DNA from: Ferrovibrio sp. MS7
GTDB taxonomy: Bacteria; Pseudomonadota; Alphaproteobacteria; Ferrovibrionales; Ferrovibrionaceae
Length of the DNA stretch: 64,000 bases
Assembly (NCBI RefSeq): GCF_038404985.1
Contig: NZ_JBBKBA010000003.1
Span: forward strand, 124,001-188,000
Reading direction: 5' to 3'
Shown piece after piece: positions 17,879 to 25,706 of the stretch. The notes below the pieces were generated by a model that worked only from the letters and a program-made list of their open reading frames with translations, did not search any database and was not told the origin of the DNA. Position 1 is the first letter of the stretch. Each line of letters opens with the position of its first letter. A program made the position numbers and the translations under genes.

Positions 17879-18862
17879 TTAGGCCCTGGCGGCGCGGGGT
17901 AAAGCCTCCGGGCGGCGCTTTTGCGTGGCGGCGTGGTGGATGCGGCGAGCGGCTTCCGGGCTCATCGCCGGCAAGGCCGGCAACAGGCCAACCATCTCGT
18001 CATGCTTGCCCGAGCAATGCAGCACCAGATCACAGCCAGCATTGAGCGAAGCTTTGGCCAGATCCGCCAGGCTGCCGCTCAGCGCCTTCATGGTCAGGTC
18101 GTCAGAGATCAGCACGCCATCGAAGCCGATATGGCCCCGGATGACGTCGCGGATCACGGTCGGAGAGATGGTCGCCGGCAGCGCCTTGTCATAGGCCGTG
18201 TAGACGATATGCGCGGTCATCGCCCAGGGCGCATGTTTCAGCGCCAGGAAGGGCTGGAAGTCGCTCTGCTCCAGCGTCGCGCGGTCGGCTTCCACCACCG
18301 GCAATTCCAGATGGCTGTCGGAACGCGCGCGGCCATGGCCGGGAATATGCTTCACCACCGGCAGCACGCCGGCATCGATCAGGCCCTGCATCGTCGCCTC
18401 GGCCAGCGCCGCCACAACATCTGGCGTGAAGCCATAGGCGCGGTCGCCGATCACATCATGGGCACCAGTCACCGGCAGATCGGCGACGGGCGCGCAATCG
18501 ACATCGATACCAAGCGCGAAGAGTTCGGCACCGATGGCGCGGGCATTCTCATAGGCCGCCTGCCTCGCGCCCTGCGGATCACTGGCGAATTGCTTGCCGA
18601 ATTGCGCTGCCGGCGGGAATACCGGCCAATGCGGCGGCTTCAGCCGGGCAACGCGGCCGCCTTCCTGGTCGATCAGCACTGGCGCATCGGGATTGCCGAC
18701 GGCGGCGCGGAAACTCTCAACCAGGGCGCGGAGCTGCGCCGGATTGTCGATGTTGCGCGCGAACACGATGAAGCCATAGGGCTTGTGCCTGGCGAACAGG
18801 GCCTGTTCCTCGGCAGTGAGCGTGGTGCCGGCACAGCCGACGACCACAGGCGCGAAGCGCAT
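17879..18862 (-). CDS. nagZ: Beta-N-acetylhexosaminidase NagZ
   Basis: Cytosolic GH3 enzyme that removes N-acetylglucosamine from muropeptides in cell-wall recycling. The 327-residue product has DQEGGRVARL, the loop motif KHIPGHGRARSDSHLELP that carries the His/Asp general acid pair, and the nucleophile region GVLISDDLTMKAL. The ATG at 18862, four bases after the SPOR-protein stop, gives the normal N-terminus MRFAPVVVGCAGTTL; the longer open frame upstream is the shadow of the neighbouring gene. Confidence 0.94.
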   Translation of the reverse strand: MRFAPVVVGCAGTTLTAEEQALFARHKPYGFIVFARNIDNPAQLRALVESFRAAVGNPDAPVLIDQEGGRVARLKPPHWPVFPPAAQFGKQFASDPQGARQAAYENARAIGAELFALGIDVDCAPVADLPVTGAHDVIGDRAYGFTPDVVAALAEATMQGLIDAGVLPVVKHIPGHGRARSDSHLELPVVEADRATLEQSDFQPFLALKHAPWAMTAHIVYTAYDKALPATISPTVIRDVIRGHIGFDGVLISDDLTMKALSGSLADLAKASLNAGCDLVLHCSGKHDEMVGLLPALPAMSPEAARRIHHAATQKRRPEALPRAARA

Positions 18863-18866
18863 GAGG

Positions 18867-19724
18867 TCAGCGGGCGACAACGATGCACCCCTGCTTCTGC
18901 GCCGAAAGCTTTTCGCACAAGGCTTGCGCGGCGGCGCGGTCGCGCAGCGGGCCGGCCTGCACACGGAAGAACACGCCCTTGCCCGGAATGTCGACACGCT
19001 CGTAGCTGGCCGAGAGGCCGCCGAGTTCGCCGGGGAATTTCTTCTGCAGCGCGGCCCAGGTGGATTGCGCCTGGGCCTGTTCCGGCAGCGAGGCAAGCTG
19101 CACACGCGCCGACCCACCGCCGGCGGCGGGTGCGGCTGGCGTAGCCGAGGGCGCTGCCGGTGTCGCAGCCGGGCGTGCCGGCTGCTGCGGCTGGGCCGGC
19201 GCGGTGGGCGCGGCGGCGGTGCGCGGCGCCGTGGTGGCGGTTGGCGCGTTGGTCTGATTGGGCGGCGTCTGGTTCGGCACGGCGGTGCCAACCGGGCGGG
19301 TCGGCACGGTGACGCTGGCGCCGGCGGGCGCGCTGCCGGCGGGCGCCGGGGTAACGGTGGGCGCATTCGCCGTCGGGCGTTCCGGCGGCGGCAGCAGTTT
19401 CTCCGTCTGCTGCTGTGCATTGCCGGAATTGTTGCCGAGCCGCTCGTAGATCTGCTTGTCCTGGTTTGGCACCTGCATGCCGCCGGGATTTTCCGGCGCC
19501 ACCTTGGACGGCGACTGATCGGCACGCACCAGCGGCGGCGCGCCCGAGGCCCCCCGCTTCACACCCTGGTCATAGGCGAACCAGATGCCGACGCCGAAAG
19601 CCGCAACCGCGCCAAGCGCGATGCCGGCAGTGATCATGCGCTTGGCGCTGCCGGGACCGCCCGCCGCAGCGGCAGGGGTGTTGGGAACCGGGCGCGAGCC
19701 CCGGTCAGTGCGCAGATCGCTCAT
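18867..19724 (-). CDS. SPOR-domain cell-envelope protein
   Basis: A 285-residue bitopic protein: short cytosolic N-terminus, a transmembrane segment at about residues 29-50 (MITAGIALGAVAAFGVGIWF), a long Pro/Ala/Thr-rich periplasmic linker, and a C-terminal SPOR domain (about 205-285: ARVQLASLPEQAQAQSTWAA and GVFFRVQAGPLRDRAAAQAL). SPOR domains bind denuded glycan strands at the septum, so it probably acts in division. The argS-SPOR-nagZ order is conserved in alphaproteobacteria. Confidence 0.92.
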   Translation of the reverse strand: MSDLRTDRGSRPVPNTPAAAAGGPGSAKRMITAGIALGAVAAFGVGIWFAYDQGVKRGASGAPPLVRADQSPSKVAPENPGGMQVPNQDKQIYERLGNNSGNAQQQTEKLLPPPERPTANAPTVTPAPAGSAPAGASVTVPTRPVGTAVPNQTPPNQTNAPTATTAPRTAAAPTAPAQPQQPARPAATPAAPSATPAAPAAGGGSARVQLASLPEQAQAQSTWAALQKKFPGELGGLSASYERVDIPGKGVFFRVQAGPLRDRAAAQALCEKLSAQKQGCIVVAR

Positions 19725-19727
19725 GCT

Positions 19728-21479
19728 CTACCTCATCTCCTCAACCGGCGTGACGCCCATCACCGCAAGGCCAGAAGCAATAACGATTGCCACCGCACGG
19801 ATCAGCGCCAGGCGGGCGCGGGTCAGTTCCAGGTCTTCCGCAATCAAGAAACGTGCCGTCACGTCATCGCGGCCGACATTCCACAACCCGTGGAACGCCG
19901 CCGCCACATCCTGCAGGAAAAACGCCACGCGGTGCGGCTCATGCGCTTCAGCAGCACTTTCCACCAGGCGCGGCCAGTTGGCCAGCAGCTTGAGCAGGGC
20001 GAGTTCCGCCTCATGGCTCAGCCGCTTCATGTCGCCGCCGCTCAGCGACGCATCGTCGGTGGCAATGGTGGGAACTTCCGTACGTGCATTGCGCAGCACC
20101 GAACAGATGCGGGCATGGGCGTATTGCACATAGAAGACCGGATTGTCCTTGGATTGCTCGGTCACTTTCTTGAAGTCGAAATCGAGCTGGGCGTCGTTCT
20201 TGCGCGTCAGCATGATGAAGCGGACCACGTCCTTGCCCACTTCATCCACCACGTCGCGCAGCGTGACGAAAGTGCCGGCCCGCTTGCTCATGCGCACCGG
20301 CTGGCCATCATCGAGCAGGTTGACCATCTGCACCAGCTTGATGTCCAACTCTCCCTCGCCCATGGACATCGCCTTCACGGCGGCCTTCATGCGCTTGACA
20401 TAGCCGCCATGGTCGGCGCCCCAGACATCGATCATCTGCTTGAAGCCACGGCGATACTTGTCGTCGTGATAGGCGATGTCGGCGCCGAAATAGGTCCAGG
20501 AACCGTCCGACTTCTTCAGCGGCCGGTCGATGTCGTCGCCGAATTCGGTGGCCTTGAACAAGGCCTGCGGCCGCGCTTCCCAATCCTCGGGCAGCTTGCC
20601 CTTGGGCGGTTCCAGCACGCCGGTATAAATCAGGTCGCGCTGCTGCAGGCGGTCGAAAGCCTGCTGCACCAGGCCATCCTCATGCAGCTTGCGCTCGGAG
20701 GTGAAAGTGGCATGCCGGATATTCAGCGCCGCGAGATCCTCGCGGATCATCGCCATCATGGCGTCGGTGGCGGCAAGGCGGAAAGCCTGCAGCCAGTCGG
20801 CTTCCGGCGCATCGCGGAATTTGTCGCCATACTGCTTGGCCAGCGCTGCGCCCACCGGCTTGAGATAGTCGCCGGGATAGAGCCCTTCCGGAATCTCGAT
20901 GCTTTCGCCCAAGGCCTCGCGGTAGCGCAGATGGGCGGAGCGCGCCAGCACATCCACCTGGGCGCCGGCATCGTTGATGTAGTATTCGCGGCAGACCATG
21001 TAGCCGGCCTTTTCCAGCAAGGCGGCCAATGCGTCGCCGAACACGGCACCACGGCAATGGCCGACATGCATCGGGCCGGTCGGGTTGGCCGAGACATATT
21101 CCACATTCACCGGCTCGCCCCGGCCCAACTGGCTGTCGCCATAGCCGGTGCCGGCCTTGAGGATCACGGCGGCCTGGGCCTGCCAATGGGCAGGGTCGAG
21201 GCGCAGGTTGATGAAGCCGGGGCCGGCGATCTCGACGGCGGTGACGGATGGCAGGGCGGCCAACAGCGGCTGCAGCTTCTCGGCCAGGGCGCGCGGGTTC
21301 AGCTTGGCCGGCTTGGCCAGCACCATGGCGGCATTGGTGGCAAGGTCGCCATGGCTGGGGTCGCGCGGCGGCTCAACCGTGACGGCCTGCAACGGCAGCC
21401 CCTCAGGGAGCACCTGCTGGGCGGCAAGCTGCTGCACGGCATCCAGGACGGCGCGGCGGAAATCGGCAAAAACGTTCAT
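19728..21479 (-). CDS. argS: Arginyl-tRNA synthetase
   Basis: Class I synthetase, 583 residues. The HIGH-type motif is [18 protein letters not shown], the KMSKS-type motif [14 protein letters not shown], and the C-terminal anticodon-binding domain begins after [14 protein letters not shown], all as expected for ArgRS. The N-terminal additional domain (Add1) is present ([16 protein letters not shown]). First gene of the long leftward block down to pcm; the divergent intergenic region (21480-21638) separates it from erpA. Confidence 0.96.
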   Translation of the reverse strand: MNVFADFRRAVLDAVQQLAAQQVLPEGLPLQAVTVEPPRDPSHGDLATNAAMVLAKPAKLNPRALAEKLQPLLAALPSVTAVEIAGPGFINLRLDPAHWQAQAAVILKAGTGYGDSQLGRGEPVNVEYVSANPTGPMHVGHCRGAVFGDALAALLEKAGYMVCREYYINDAGAQVDVLARSAHLRYREALGESIEIPEGLYPGDYLKPVGAALAKQYGDKFRDAPEADWLQAFRLAATDAMMAMIREDLAALNIRHATFTSERKLHEDGLVQQAFDRLQQRDLIYTGVLEPPKGKLPEDWEARPQALFKATEFGDDIDRPLKKSDGSWTYFGADIAYHDDKYRRGFKQMIDVWGADHGGYVKRMKAAVKAMSMGEGELDIKLVQMVNLLDDGQPVRMSKRAGTFVTLRDVVDEVGKDVVRFIMLTRKNDAQLDFDFKKVTEQSKDNPVFYVQYAHARICSVLRNARTEVPTIATDDASLSGGDMKRLSHEAELALLKLLANWPRLVESAAEAHEPHRVAFFLQDVAAAFHGLWNVGRDDVTARFLIAEDLELTRARLALIRAVAIVIASGLAVMGVTPVEEMR

Positions 21480-21574
21480 TTATTCCAAGGCTCAAGGGTT
21501 ACGAATCGCGGAGGCGGACACTATAGGCCGAGGCCGGGCGTGGCAACGCCGGCTCCGGCCCGGGATACCGCAAA

Positions 21575-21602
21575 TTGACATCCGCGAGAAACTCCCTAAA
21601 TA
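21575..21602 (+). promoter_or_regulatory. Sigma-70-type promoter for erpA
   Basis: TTGACA at 21575-21580, a 16-base spacer, and TAAATA at 21597-21602, which would place the transcription start about 30 bases upstream of the erpA start codon. This is the best consensus match noticed in the window. Confidence 0.6.
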
Positions 21603-21638
21603 CTGGACTTGCAAGGGTAAAGCCTTGGTAAACCGGAG

Positions 21639-22040
21639 ATGAATAGGCCGATGGACGCGCAAGTGCAGGAACTCGCAGGCGGAACCGCCCCCCAGGTGGC
21701 AACGCCAGGGGCGCTCCCGGTGACGCTTTCGGCCAATGCGGCCAAGCGGATCCGCACTATTGTCGAGGCCGAGGCCAATCCGGCGCTGAAGCTGCGCGTG
21801 TCGGTTTCCGGCGGCGGCTGCTCCGGCTTCCAGTACGGCTTTACGCTGGACGACGCCGTGACCGGCGACGACCTGCTCATCGAGCGCGATGGCGCCACCC
21901 TGGTGCTGGACCAGATTTCCGCCGATTACATGCGCGGCTCGGAAATCGACTTCGTGGAAGACCTTTCCGGCGCCGGCTTCCAGATCCGCAACCCGCTGGC
22001 CACTTCGAGCTGCGGCTGCGGCAATTCCTTCGCCGTCTGA
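21639..22040 (+). CDS. erpA: Iron-sulfur cluster insertion protein ErpA (A-type carrier)
   Basis: A-type carrier that delivers Fe-S clusters to apoproteins. The 133-residue protein has the three conserved cysteines at residues 61 (GGGCSGFQYGF), 125 and 127 (SSCGCGNSF), plus an N-terminal extension of about 25 residues. A second ATG at 21651 could be the real start because GGAG sits directly against the first one. It is followed seven bases later by a hydrolase gene and then xthA, an apparent three-gene unit. Confidence 0.93.
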   Translation: MNRPMDAQVQELAGGTAPQVATPGALPVTLSANAAKRIRTIVEAEANPALKLRVSVSGGGCSGFQYGFTLDDAVTGDDLLIERDGATLVLDQISADYMRGSEIDFVEDLSGAGFQIRNPLATSSCGCGNSFAV

Positions 22041-22047
22041 TCCTGGC

Positions 22048-22608
22048 GTGACCGCGCCGGCCCTGCTGGTTATCGACCTGCAGCACGCTATCGACGCGCC
22101 CTATCACGCAGCCGACGGCCCGCGCAACAATCCCCAGGCCGAAGCCAATATCGCCGCCCTGCTCGCCGCCTGGCGTGGCCAGGGCTGGCCGGTGATCCAT
22201 GTGAAGCATGACAGCGTGCATGCCCATTCCGCCTACCGGCCCGGCCAGAAGGGCAACGACTTCAAGCCGGAAGCCCTGCCGCTGCCCGGCGAGACCGTGA
22301 TCGCCAAGCAAGTCAACTCCGCCTTCATCGGCACCGGCCTGGAAGCCCATTTGCGCCAGCACGGTATCGCTGCCCTGGTGGTGGCCGGCGTTGTCACCAA
22401 CAATTCGGTGGAAGCCACCGTGCGCATGGCCGGCAATCTCGGCTTCGATACCGCCCTGGTGCAGGATGCCTGCTTCTGCTTCGCCAAGCGCGACCATGTC
22501 GGGCGGCTGCGCTCGGCGGACGAAGTCCATGCCATGTCGCTGGCGAACATGGACGGTGAATATTGTACCATCCGCGACACGGCGGCGATTCTGGCCGCCC
22601 TGCCCTAA
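22048..22608 (+). CDS. Isochorismatase-like (cysteine hydrolase) family protein with Ser at the nucleophile position
   Basis: A 186-residue alpha/beta protein of the isochorismatase-like hydrolase superfamily, GTG start. The conserved Asp is D10 (LLVIDLQHAID) and the Lys K87 (VIAKQVNSAFIGT). The usual catalytic cysteine position reads VAGVVTNNSVEATVRMAGNL, with Ser120 where nicotinamidase-type members have Cys. Ser versions occur in a recognisable subgroup, so this is probably not a broken gene, but the chemistry may differ from amidase activity. Substrate unknown. Located between erpA and xthA on the same strand. Confidence 0.85.
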   Translation: MTAPALLVIDLQHAIDAPYHAADGPRNNPQAEANIAALLAAWRGQGWPVIHVKHDSVHAHSAYRPGQKGNDFKPEALPLPGETVIAKQVNSAFIGTGLEAHLRQHGIAALVVAGVVTNNSVEATVRMAGNLGFDTALVQDACFCFAKRDHVGRLRSADEVHAMSLANMDGEYCTIRDTAAILAALP

Positions 22609-22623
22609 TAGTTTGAGCGCCGC

Positions 22624-23391
22624 ATGAAAATCGCCACCTGGAATGTCAATTCGGTGAAGGCCCGCCTGCCCAATGTGCTGGAATGGCTGAAACGCGCTCA
22701 GCCGGATGTGGCCTTGTTGCAGGAAATCAAATGCGTCGATGCCGATTTCCCCACGCTGGAATTCGAGGCGCTGGGCTACAAGGCCATACCGCATGGCCAG
22801 AAAAGCTATAATGGCGTCGCGCTGCTCTCGAAGCTGCCCGTGGATGCCGTGCGCACCCGCCTGCCCGGCGACGATAGCGACGAACAGGCACGCTATATCG
22901 AGGCCGATATTGGCGGCGTGACCATGGGCGGTCTCTACCTGCCGAACGGCAACCCGCGCCCCGGCGACAAGTATGAGTACAAGCTGGCCTGGATGCGGCG
23001 GCTGGAAGCCCATGCCGCCAGCTTGCTGGCGCGCGATGTGCCGTTCCTGCTCGCTGGCGATTACAACGTCTGCCCCACCGATGCCGATGTCTACGATCCG
23101 GCAGGCTGGCAGGAAGACGCACTCTGCTATGTCGACACACGCCAGCGTTTCCGCGCGCTGCTTAATTTAGGCCTCACCGAAGCCTGGCGCGCACTGCACC
23201 CGCATGTGCAGGATTATTCCTTCTGGGATTACCAGGCCGGCGCCTGGTTCAAGAATCACGGCCTGCGTATCGACCATTTCCTGCTCAGCCCGCAACTCGC
23301 CGACCGGCTCAAGGCCTGCGAGATCGACCGCCAGCCGCGCGGCCTGGAAAAAGCTTCCGACCACGTGCCGGTCTGGGTGGAGATAGAATAA
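22624..23391 (+). CDS. xthA: Exodeoxyribonuclease III (AP endonuclease)
   Basis: Mg-dependent EEP-fold enzyme that cleaves at abasic sites and trims 3' ends in base excision repair. The 255-residue protein shows MKIATWNVNSVKARLPNV, the metal-site LLQEIKC (catalytic Glu near residue 35), GDYNVCPTDADVYDP, and the C-terminal SDHVPVWVEI. It follows the hydrolase gene by 15 bases. No terminator hairpin with a T-run follows; a cluster of palindromic repeats begins within 15 bases of the stop. Confidence 0.95.
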   Translation: MKIATWNVNSVKARLPNVLEWLKRAQPDVALLQEIKCVDADFPTLEFEALGYKAIPHGQKSYNGVALLSKLPVDAVRTRLPGDDSDEQARYIEADIGGVTMGGLYLPNGNPRPGDKYEYKLAWMRRLEAHAASLLARDVPFLLAGDYNVCPTDADVYDPAGWQEDALCYVDTRQRFRALLNLGLTEAWRALHPHVQDYSFWDYQAGAWFKNHGLRIDHFLLSPQLADRLKACEIDRQPRGLEKASDHVPVWVEIE

Positions 23392-23403
23392 AAACAAACG
23401 CGT

Positions 23404-23515
23404 GGATGCCCTGCCTCCGCAGGGCATGACGAAAAAAAGCAACGTCATGCGCGGACTTGATCCGCGCATCTCATGCCGATTGATAAAGATGCCCGGGTCA
23501 AGCCCGGGCATGACG
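23404..23515. repeat. Cluster of three REP-like palindromes
   Basis: Units at 23404-23431 (stem GCCCTGC, loop CTC), 23443-23470 (stem GCGCGGA) and 23488-23515 (stem GCCCGGG), in alternating orientation, fill the gap between convergent xthA and the chemoreceptor gene. The spacer between the last two begins TCATGCCG, as elsewhere. The first unit has the CGCGTGGATG lead also seen at 41694. Confidence 0.87.
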
Positions 23516-23526
23516 ACCGTGTCGAA

Positions 23527-25443
23527 CTAAACCTTGAACCCGATGCGGAAGCCGCCCCAGTGGCGGCCCTGGATGTTGATTGGGGCTGACACGTCCTTCA
23601 TCAGCAGCAGCATGCCGCCGCCCATGTCGCGGCGATAGCATTGCAGCAGATAGGGCTTGGTGTTGCGGCCGCAGGCGAGGCCGACCGGATCGCCGAAGAT
23701 GCGGCGGTTGCGGCTGTTGGCGGCATTCCATACCGGGTCGCTGCCCTGCGGCTGGCTGTATTTCAGATTGTGGGTCGGCAGGAATCCGTTGCGGTCGATG
23801 GCAGCGCAGAAGGCGATGCCGCTATTGGCAGAGAGGATCGGTTCCTGAATCTTCGGCAGGTAAGCGTCGGTGAATTTGACGAACCGCGTCATATGCTGCT
23901 GCGGGTTGCTGCCCTGGATCGGCACGTAATTCTCGTCGAACAGGTCTTCCAGGCGGATTTCGCCGCTGGCCAGGCCGCGCTCGAAGACTTCCATGATCTG
24001 GCCGGCACCCTGCTTGGCGGCACGCACAAAAGGCAGATCGGCAGCCGTGGTGACGAAGGCGGTCTGCTCCGCCAGCGCCGCCACCTGCTTGTCGATCACC
24101 TGGATCGACGACGAGGTGCGCTGCACCACCGCCAGGTATTCCTTGGTGCCCTGATCCATGCCCCGGATGGCGCCGGCAACACCACGCACGCGGTCAACCT
24201 GTTCGCTTGACGCGGTTTCGATATCGACAAGCTGCTGCCCCATGCTGTCGATGGCGCCGACAATCTGCTGCAGCACAGTGCCGGTTTCCGATACCAGCTC
24301 GACGCCTGAACGGACCTTGTCATTCGATTGCTTGATGATGGCGCCAATATCCTTCGACGCATTGGCGGAGCGCCCGGCCAGCGCGCGCACTTCCTGCGCC
24401 ACCACGGCAAAGCCTTTTCCCGCTTCGCCGGCGCGGGCCGCTTCCACGCTGGCATTCAGCGCCAGCAGGTTGGTCTGGAAGGCAATCTCGTTGATCAGCG
24501 AGGTGATCTCGGAAATGCGCTGCGACATTTCCGCCATCTCGTTCATCGCCTCGATCGAACGGTTCACCACCTTGACGCCGTTTTCCGCCGCGCCGCGCGC
24601 CTGCCCGGCCTGCTGGTTGGCGCGCTTGGCGGCGGCCTCGTTGGCATGCGCGGCCTCGTTCAGGCTCTGGGTATCGGCAGCCACCTGGCTCAAGGATTCC
24701 GACTGCGCCTCGGCCTTCTGCGCCAGGCCGGTGGCTTCGCGGTTCAATTGCACCGTGGAGGCGGAAATCTCGTTCGCTGCCTGCAGGATAGTGCCAACCA
24801 CTTCGCTCAGGCGGTGGATCGCCTGTTCCGCGCCATCGCGCATGGCGCCGAAATCGCCGCCCTGGGTGTAGTCCATGCCATGCGACAGATCGCCTTCTGC
24901 CATGCGGGCGAAAAGCTGCTTCAACTCGCCGACCACCTCGTCCAGCGTTTCCGCCATGTGGTTGAAGCTCTGGGCCAAAGCCTGATCGTCCGAGCCGGTG
25001 ACACGGCGATGCAGCACGCCCTCGGCAATGGCGCCGCAAAGCTCGGCCACCGCCATGACCGAAGCCTTGCCGGCCCGCGCCTGTTCGGCTGCCGCCTGTT
25101 CCAGTTCGCTGACTCTTTGCCGCAGGCCGTCGCGCTCGGCCTGGAGATCACCCCATAGTGTGTCGAGCCGCTCGAAACTGCCGAAATGCGCCGTCGGCCG
25201 CGCGCTCGCAGGCAGGCCGGGCCAGCGCCGCAATGCCTCGCCAAAACCGCCATCGCCAGCGCCGCCGATCACGAATACCAGTCCCAGCAGTGTCAGCAGC
25301 CCGATACCGAGCAGGGCGCCGAGCAGGGCATTGCCGCCCAGGCTCTGCCCGAACGTGTAGGCCGCCATGGCCGCCAGTACCAACATCACCAGAACCGGCA
25401 CCCCGGCCCGCAACCCTGACGGTAAACCTGCAATCACCCGCAT
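23527..25443 (-). CDS. Methyl-accepting chemotaxis protein with C-terminal cytosolic sensor-like domain
   Basis: A 638-residue chemoreceptor. Two adjacent hydrophobic segments near residues 13-60 leave almost no periplasmic loop. A HAMP-like region and long coiled coil follow, with the signalling hairpin tip INEIAFQTNLLALNASVEAA, then a C-terminal domain of about 130 residues (FDENYVPIQG, FCAAIDRNGFLPTHN, NSRNRRIFGDPVGL, QCYRRDMGGGMLLLMKDV). That domain looks like a Cache-related module recurring at the C-end of some proteobacterial MCPs, so sensing is probably cytosolic. No che genes are adjacent. Divergently arranged with the PhoX-like gene. Confidence 0.92.
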   Translation of the reverse strand: MRVIAGLPSGLRAGVPVLVMLVLAAMAAYTFGQSLGGNALLGALLGIGLLTLLGLVFVIGGAGDGGFGEALRRWPGLPASARPTAHFGSFERLDTLWGDLQAERDGLRQRVSELEQAAAEQARAGKASVMAVAELCGAIAEGVLHRRVTGSDDQALAQSFNHMAETLDEVVGELKQLFARMAEGDLSHGMDYTQGGDFGAMRDGAEQAIHRLSEVVGTILQAANEISASTVQLNREATGLAQKAEAQSESLSQVAADTQSLNEAAHANEAAAKRANQQAGQARGAAENGVKVVNRSIEAMNEMAEMSQRISEITSLINEIAFQTNLLALNASVEAARAGEAGKGFAVVAQEVRALAGRSANASKDIGAIIKQSNDKVRSGVELVSETGTVLQQIVGAIDSMGQQLVDIETASSEQVDRVRGVAGAIRGMDQGTKEYLAVVQRTSSSIQVIDKQVAALAEQTAFVTTAADLPFVRAAKQGAGQIMEVFERGLASGEIRLEDLFDENYVPIQGSNPQQHMTRFVKFTDAYLPKIQEPILSANSGIAFCAAIDRNGFLPTHNLKYSQPQGSDPVWNAANSRNRRIFGDPVGLACGRNTKPYLLQCYRRDMGGGMLLLMKDVSAPINIQGRHWGGFRIGFKV

Positions 25444-25542
25444 AACCCCTCCCGGCTAGATCGCCTCGGCTGACGGATAAAGGCCCGGCGCCATGGCGTT
25501 ATTTTTTGCTAATTCTAGTCCTGGTGAAGCCGTCAGGGAACG

Positions 25543-25554
25543 TCCTTTAAAGGA
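25543..25554. promoter_or_regulatory. Perfect 12-base palindrome in the divergent MCP/PhoX gap
   Basis: TCCTTTAAAGGA lies roughly midway in the 263-base gap (25444-25706) between the divergent chemoreceptor and PhoX-like genes. The gap is AT-richer on its left side (ATTTTTTGCTAATTC). Operator role is a guess from symmetry and position; no clear Pho box or -35/-10 pair was found. Confidence 0.3.
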
Positions 25555-25706
25555 TAGCCCGGATGCGCCTCTGCGACCTTAGTCGAAGTCCGTCGCGTCA
25601 TGCGTCACAGATCGGACATCGAATCTTCATCGGGTTGTATTGCGCCCAGGCTATCCAGCCACGTGCCCCGCAGCATCCGCGCAAGCCCCTATGAAAAGTT
25701 ACCGGC

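Noticed and set aside
18783-21578. Very long open frame (over 900 codons) on the plus strand opposite nagZ, SPOR and argS genes
   Set aside because: It runs antisense to three well-identified genes, is rich in Arg/His/Gly/Ala with no domain, and is the usual consequence of GC-biased codons.
25600-25625. Pho box upstream of the PhoX-like gene (CGTCATGCGTCACA)
   Set aside because: The two CGTCA half-sites are seven bases apart rather than the eleven of a Pho box and the match to CTGTCAT is poor.
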